DNA from: Orthonyx spaldingii
Lineage: Eukaryota; Chordata; Aves; Passeriformes; Orthonychidae
Reading direction: 5' to 3'
Length of the DNA: 64,000 nucleotides
Assembly (NCBI GenBank): GCA_013397795.1
Contig: VZTJ01001142.1
Coordinates: 710,641 to 774,640, forward strand
Shown: piece after piece, positions 61,495 to 64,000 of the stretch
How the letters are laid out: each line of letters begins with the position of its first letter
Numbering within the stretch: the stretch's first letter is position 1
Translations under genes and position numbers: made by a program
Notes under the pieces: generated by a model
Told to the model about the DNA's origin: nothing
The model's input: the letters and a program-made list of their open reading frames with translations, nothing else
The model's database searches: none

Positions 61495-63290
61495 AGTTAT
61501 AGCCCAAACCTGAACAGTAAAGCAAATTCACCGTTCGGAAAACTTCCTGCAGCAATGATTGAGCAGTTCCTGCCACATGTGGTTTACTGCAAACTCACTT
61601 TTCCTCCTTGTTTAAACTCTACAAATCAGCTTTGTTCTGTAGTCTTTTCATCTTCTGTGTCTCATTTCTTTTGCTTTTTTTCAGCTGACTGGTAGCCCCT
61701 CCTAAATAAAATCCCTCACAGCTATCCAGTAATGGATAATTGGTACTTAAAGGAACTACAGATGAGGGTTTTTATGTCATTCTTAGCTTGCCACGTCTTC
61801 TGACTTTTCCCTTCCTTTGTACCTTGAAAATTAACATAATTAGGTGTGGTTTCTATGGTGAGCTCGCCAGAGATTGAAAATTCGATAAAATGGAAGGTGG
61901 AGTGACTGCTCTTTCAATAACACATATTTAAAATGTAGCAACTGCTCCTGAAAAGATCATGACTAGCTGGAAAACCATTTCATCTGGGAGACTATACTGA
62001 GTAAAGAGCAAATTAAGCTTGTAAATGGAGAGATTTAGGAGAGGGGAATAGAAGTGTCTGCATTTGTGTGGTATGGCAGCACCTTCTCAGATGAGGTGCA
62101 AAAACATGGGAGAGAAAGGGAAAGCACAGATTTGGAACAAAGAGAGGCAGCATAGACTTCCATAGGCAGAATTATCAAAGGAGGTGGGGAGACCCTCTAA
62201 CCTTGAAATCTGAAGTTCGTTTCTGAAAGGCATTGCCTGGGGGTAGGGTGAACCTAATGAACTCTCTTGGCTTCTACAGCTGATGGTGAACTTCAAGAAA
62301 TCATAAATGTCATCTAAACCAAGATGTTGGATGCTAGGATTAAATGACAGAGCATATTTTCTTCTATTATACTTTTCTTCTGTAACACCCTGTCCAGATG
62401 GGCAAGGGCAATAAAGAAGTTGACATAACTTTGCTAACATAAAAGCTCTTATTTTCATTTTAAACTTGACTAGCATTTAAAGCTGATTTAGGTCATAACA
62501 CTCTTTTATATTGTTCTTATTTATCCTAAAGAAAAAAAACTAAATAATTGTATGTTAGCAAATAAGTCATCCCTATGTCTGAATTCAAGCAGTTCTAAAA
62601 TCTCAGGTCTTGTGTATTTCTAATTCATCTGTAGAAGTCAGACTGGTGCCTGACCCCCATGGTGTGTGACGCCTGCTCCTTTATTTATGAGTGGTTCTGC
62701 CAAGAAACAGATAGTGAAAGGACAACCTCTGACTCGAGGAGACCACATTTGCTTTTCAGAGTAATAAATTACTGGTGACAATTTCAGACAAGAGCAGCAG
62801 AGTCCACAGAGTCCTCTCCAGGATAGTTGAAAAATACCTCCTGAGTTTATAGCAATTTCCTTCACTTGTCAATGATCTGCATGTAAACCAGTTTCTTTGG
62901 CACTTGTGTACATAGAGGTTATTCTGAACAATCATGTAGCAAAAAAAAAAAAAAAAGAAATTACCATCACAATTAGCAAGAAGAAGCCATTTTACTTCCA
63001 TATAGAGGAACAGCTGTATCTTGCTTCTAAAAAATTCTGCTAATAAATAAATAAATTTTCTCCTTTGCAGTCTTAGCTAATTAATAAAAAGAAATCCTCC
63101 CAGAGACAGAACAGAAAAATGTTCATCTGAGAATGGGCTTTCCTCTTCCTAGTGAAGACAAAAAAAGTCGTATTTGATTCCAGGTTTGTTGCACACTGAG
63201 TTTTATTTCCAGAACGAAGTTCAGAACTTTTAATGAGCTAGGTTATTCAGAAAAAAATTAGAAAATAGGATGTTAACAGCACAGTAAAAG

Positions 63291-63324
63291 AGCCTGCTTT
63301 TTTTTTTTTTTTTNAAAAAAGCCT

Positions 63325-63356
<32 letters not shown>
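63291..63356. repeat. Duplicated T-tract join around one N
   Basis: Left side AGCCTGC plus 16 T (63298-63313), an N at 63314, then AAAAAAGCCTG and 31 T (63326-63356). The near-repeated AGCCTG followed by T on both sides suggests an unmerged contig overlap in a homopolymer. Confidence 0.8.
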
Positions 63357-63358
<2 letters not shown>

Positions 63359-64000
63359 CACAGGTTTCACAGACTCTTCTTGAATATTGCAGTTTTCCAA
63401 GAAGAAGCCTTGCACCTTTTGTCCAAAGCCCACTGAAGGACAATAAAAACTGACTACAAGCTGTCTGTCAGATCACCTGAAAACAGTCTCATTTTTCTCA
63501 AAAAAATCACCTTGTTTTTATGTGACATTATTAGCAAAAAAAAAATTCTCTGCAAATTATTTACAGTATTTCAGTAGAACATTTATATACTCTAATACTG
63601 GTGTGGTGCAAAAAAAGAAAAAGCCAAGTTGTTGTTTTGGTTTTTTTCTAATTGGTGGTGTCTGTTATCATTTGATCTTGATTCCCATGCTTTTCAATAT
63701 TTCATTTGAAGTTCTATACCTTGGGAGAAATTTGTCGGACCAAAATCTTGGTTTCTTCATGGGAACTAAGGTTTTAAATAAAACATTGTGTGTAAAGAGA
63801 TTCATAATGCTATCAATTCTCAGTATTTTATCTAGTCCTTTGCACTTCAGGTTGTGGAGAACACCCAAGATCATCATTCTTACACATTCACATCAGATGG
63901 GAAATAAAAATAATTCGATCTACAAGATGTCTTAAAATTCATGAGTTCATGAGTTGTAGTCTTTTTTTTTTTTTTTTTTTTTTTTAAATATTTGGTGTTT

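Larger units (their letters stand above)
56031..64000. other. Unique AT-rich DNA to the window end
   Basis: No gene recognised. It contains a T/G-rich tract (57421-57540), an A/C-rich tract (61336-61494), an A run (62941-62956), a T tract with one N (63298-63356) and a T run at 63962-63985. The 129-codon minus-strand frame at 62087-62476 has no domain and is of chance length. Confidence 0.5.

Noticed and set aside
62087..62476. 129-codon minus-strand frame
   Set aside because: A few frames of this length are expected by chance in 64 kb of such DNA, and no splice, domain or composition support was seen.
1..64000. tRNA genes, CRISPR arrays, operons, bacterial-type promoters
   Set aside because: No B-box-like motif with cloverleaf, no spaced direct repeats and no gene clusters. 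The sequence is clearly vertebrate.

Overview
The window reads as vertebrate nuclear DNA from a bird, most likely a passerine. The main evidence is a set of 5'-truncated CR1 LINE copies with the typical avian 3' ends, together with several long-terminal-repeat (LTR) families typical of birds. The DNA between them is AT-rich and largely unique. I found no complete host protein-coding gene, tRNA, rRNA, operon or CRISPR array. It is best described as intergenic or deep intronic DNA with layers of retrotransposons. The species and the repeat-family names rest on my memory of repeat consensus sequences, not on a search.

Layout. 1-4124 is unique AT-rich DNA. 4125-6030 is a plus-strand CR1 copy split by a minus-strand solo LTR (4298-5128, 6-bp target duplication GAGTGG). 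A second solo LTR with a related U3 and the same orientation follows at 6241-6934 (target duplication AGTCCT). 11167-11795 is a perfect pentanucleotide array of about 126 units grown from the 3' tail of the minus-strand CR1 at 11796-12098. 12339-12755 is a plus-strand solo LTR, and 13331-13745 is a truncated LTR of an ERVL-like family. 21371-22700 is the largest CR1 copy (minus strand, decayed reverse-transcriptase C-terminus). 23152-23491 is a weaker LTR candidate, and 24926-25868 is an ERVL-type LTR on the minus strand. More CR1 3' ends lie at 28467-28838, 38221-38465, 45754-46020 and 55861-56030.

Non-repeat items worth attention are: a 125-bp inverted repeat, 124/125 identical, flanking 814 bp that contain a small CpG-dense patch (41954-43017); a 158-codon open frame on the minus strand ending next to a CR1 insertion (28841-29314); a GC-rich putative exon with strong splice signals (16948-17069); and a possible minus-strand terminal exon with acceptor and polyadenylation signal (50525-50881).

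Three single-N positions (4952, 32326, 63314) are each flanked by direct duplications. They look like unmerged contig overlaps, not biology. A 24-N gap sits at 5799-5822 in a homopolymer inside a CR1. The genes do not form a working system: nearly every long open frame is a by-product of repeats or chance, and I did not find a convincing new biological system.
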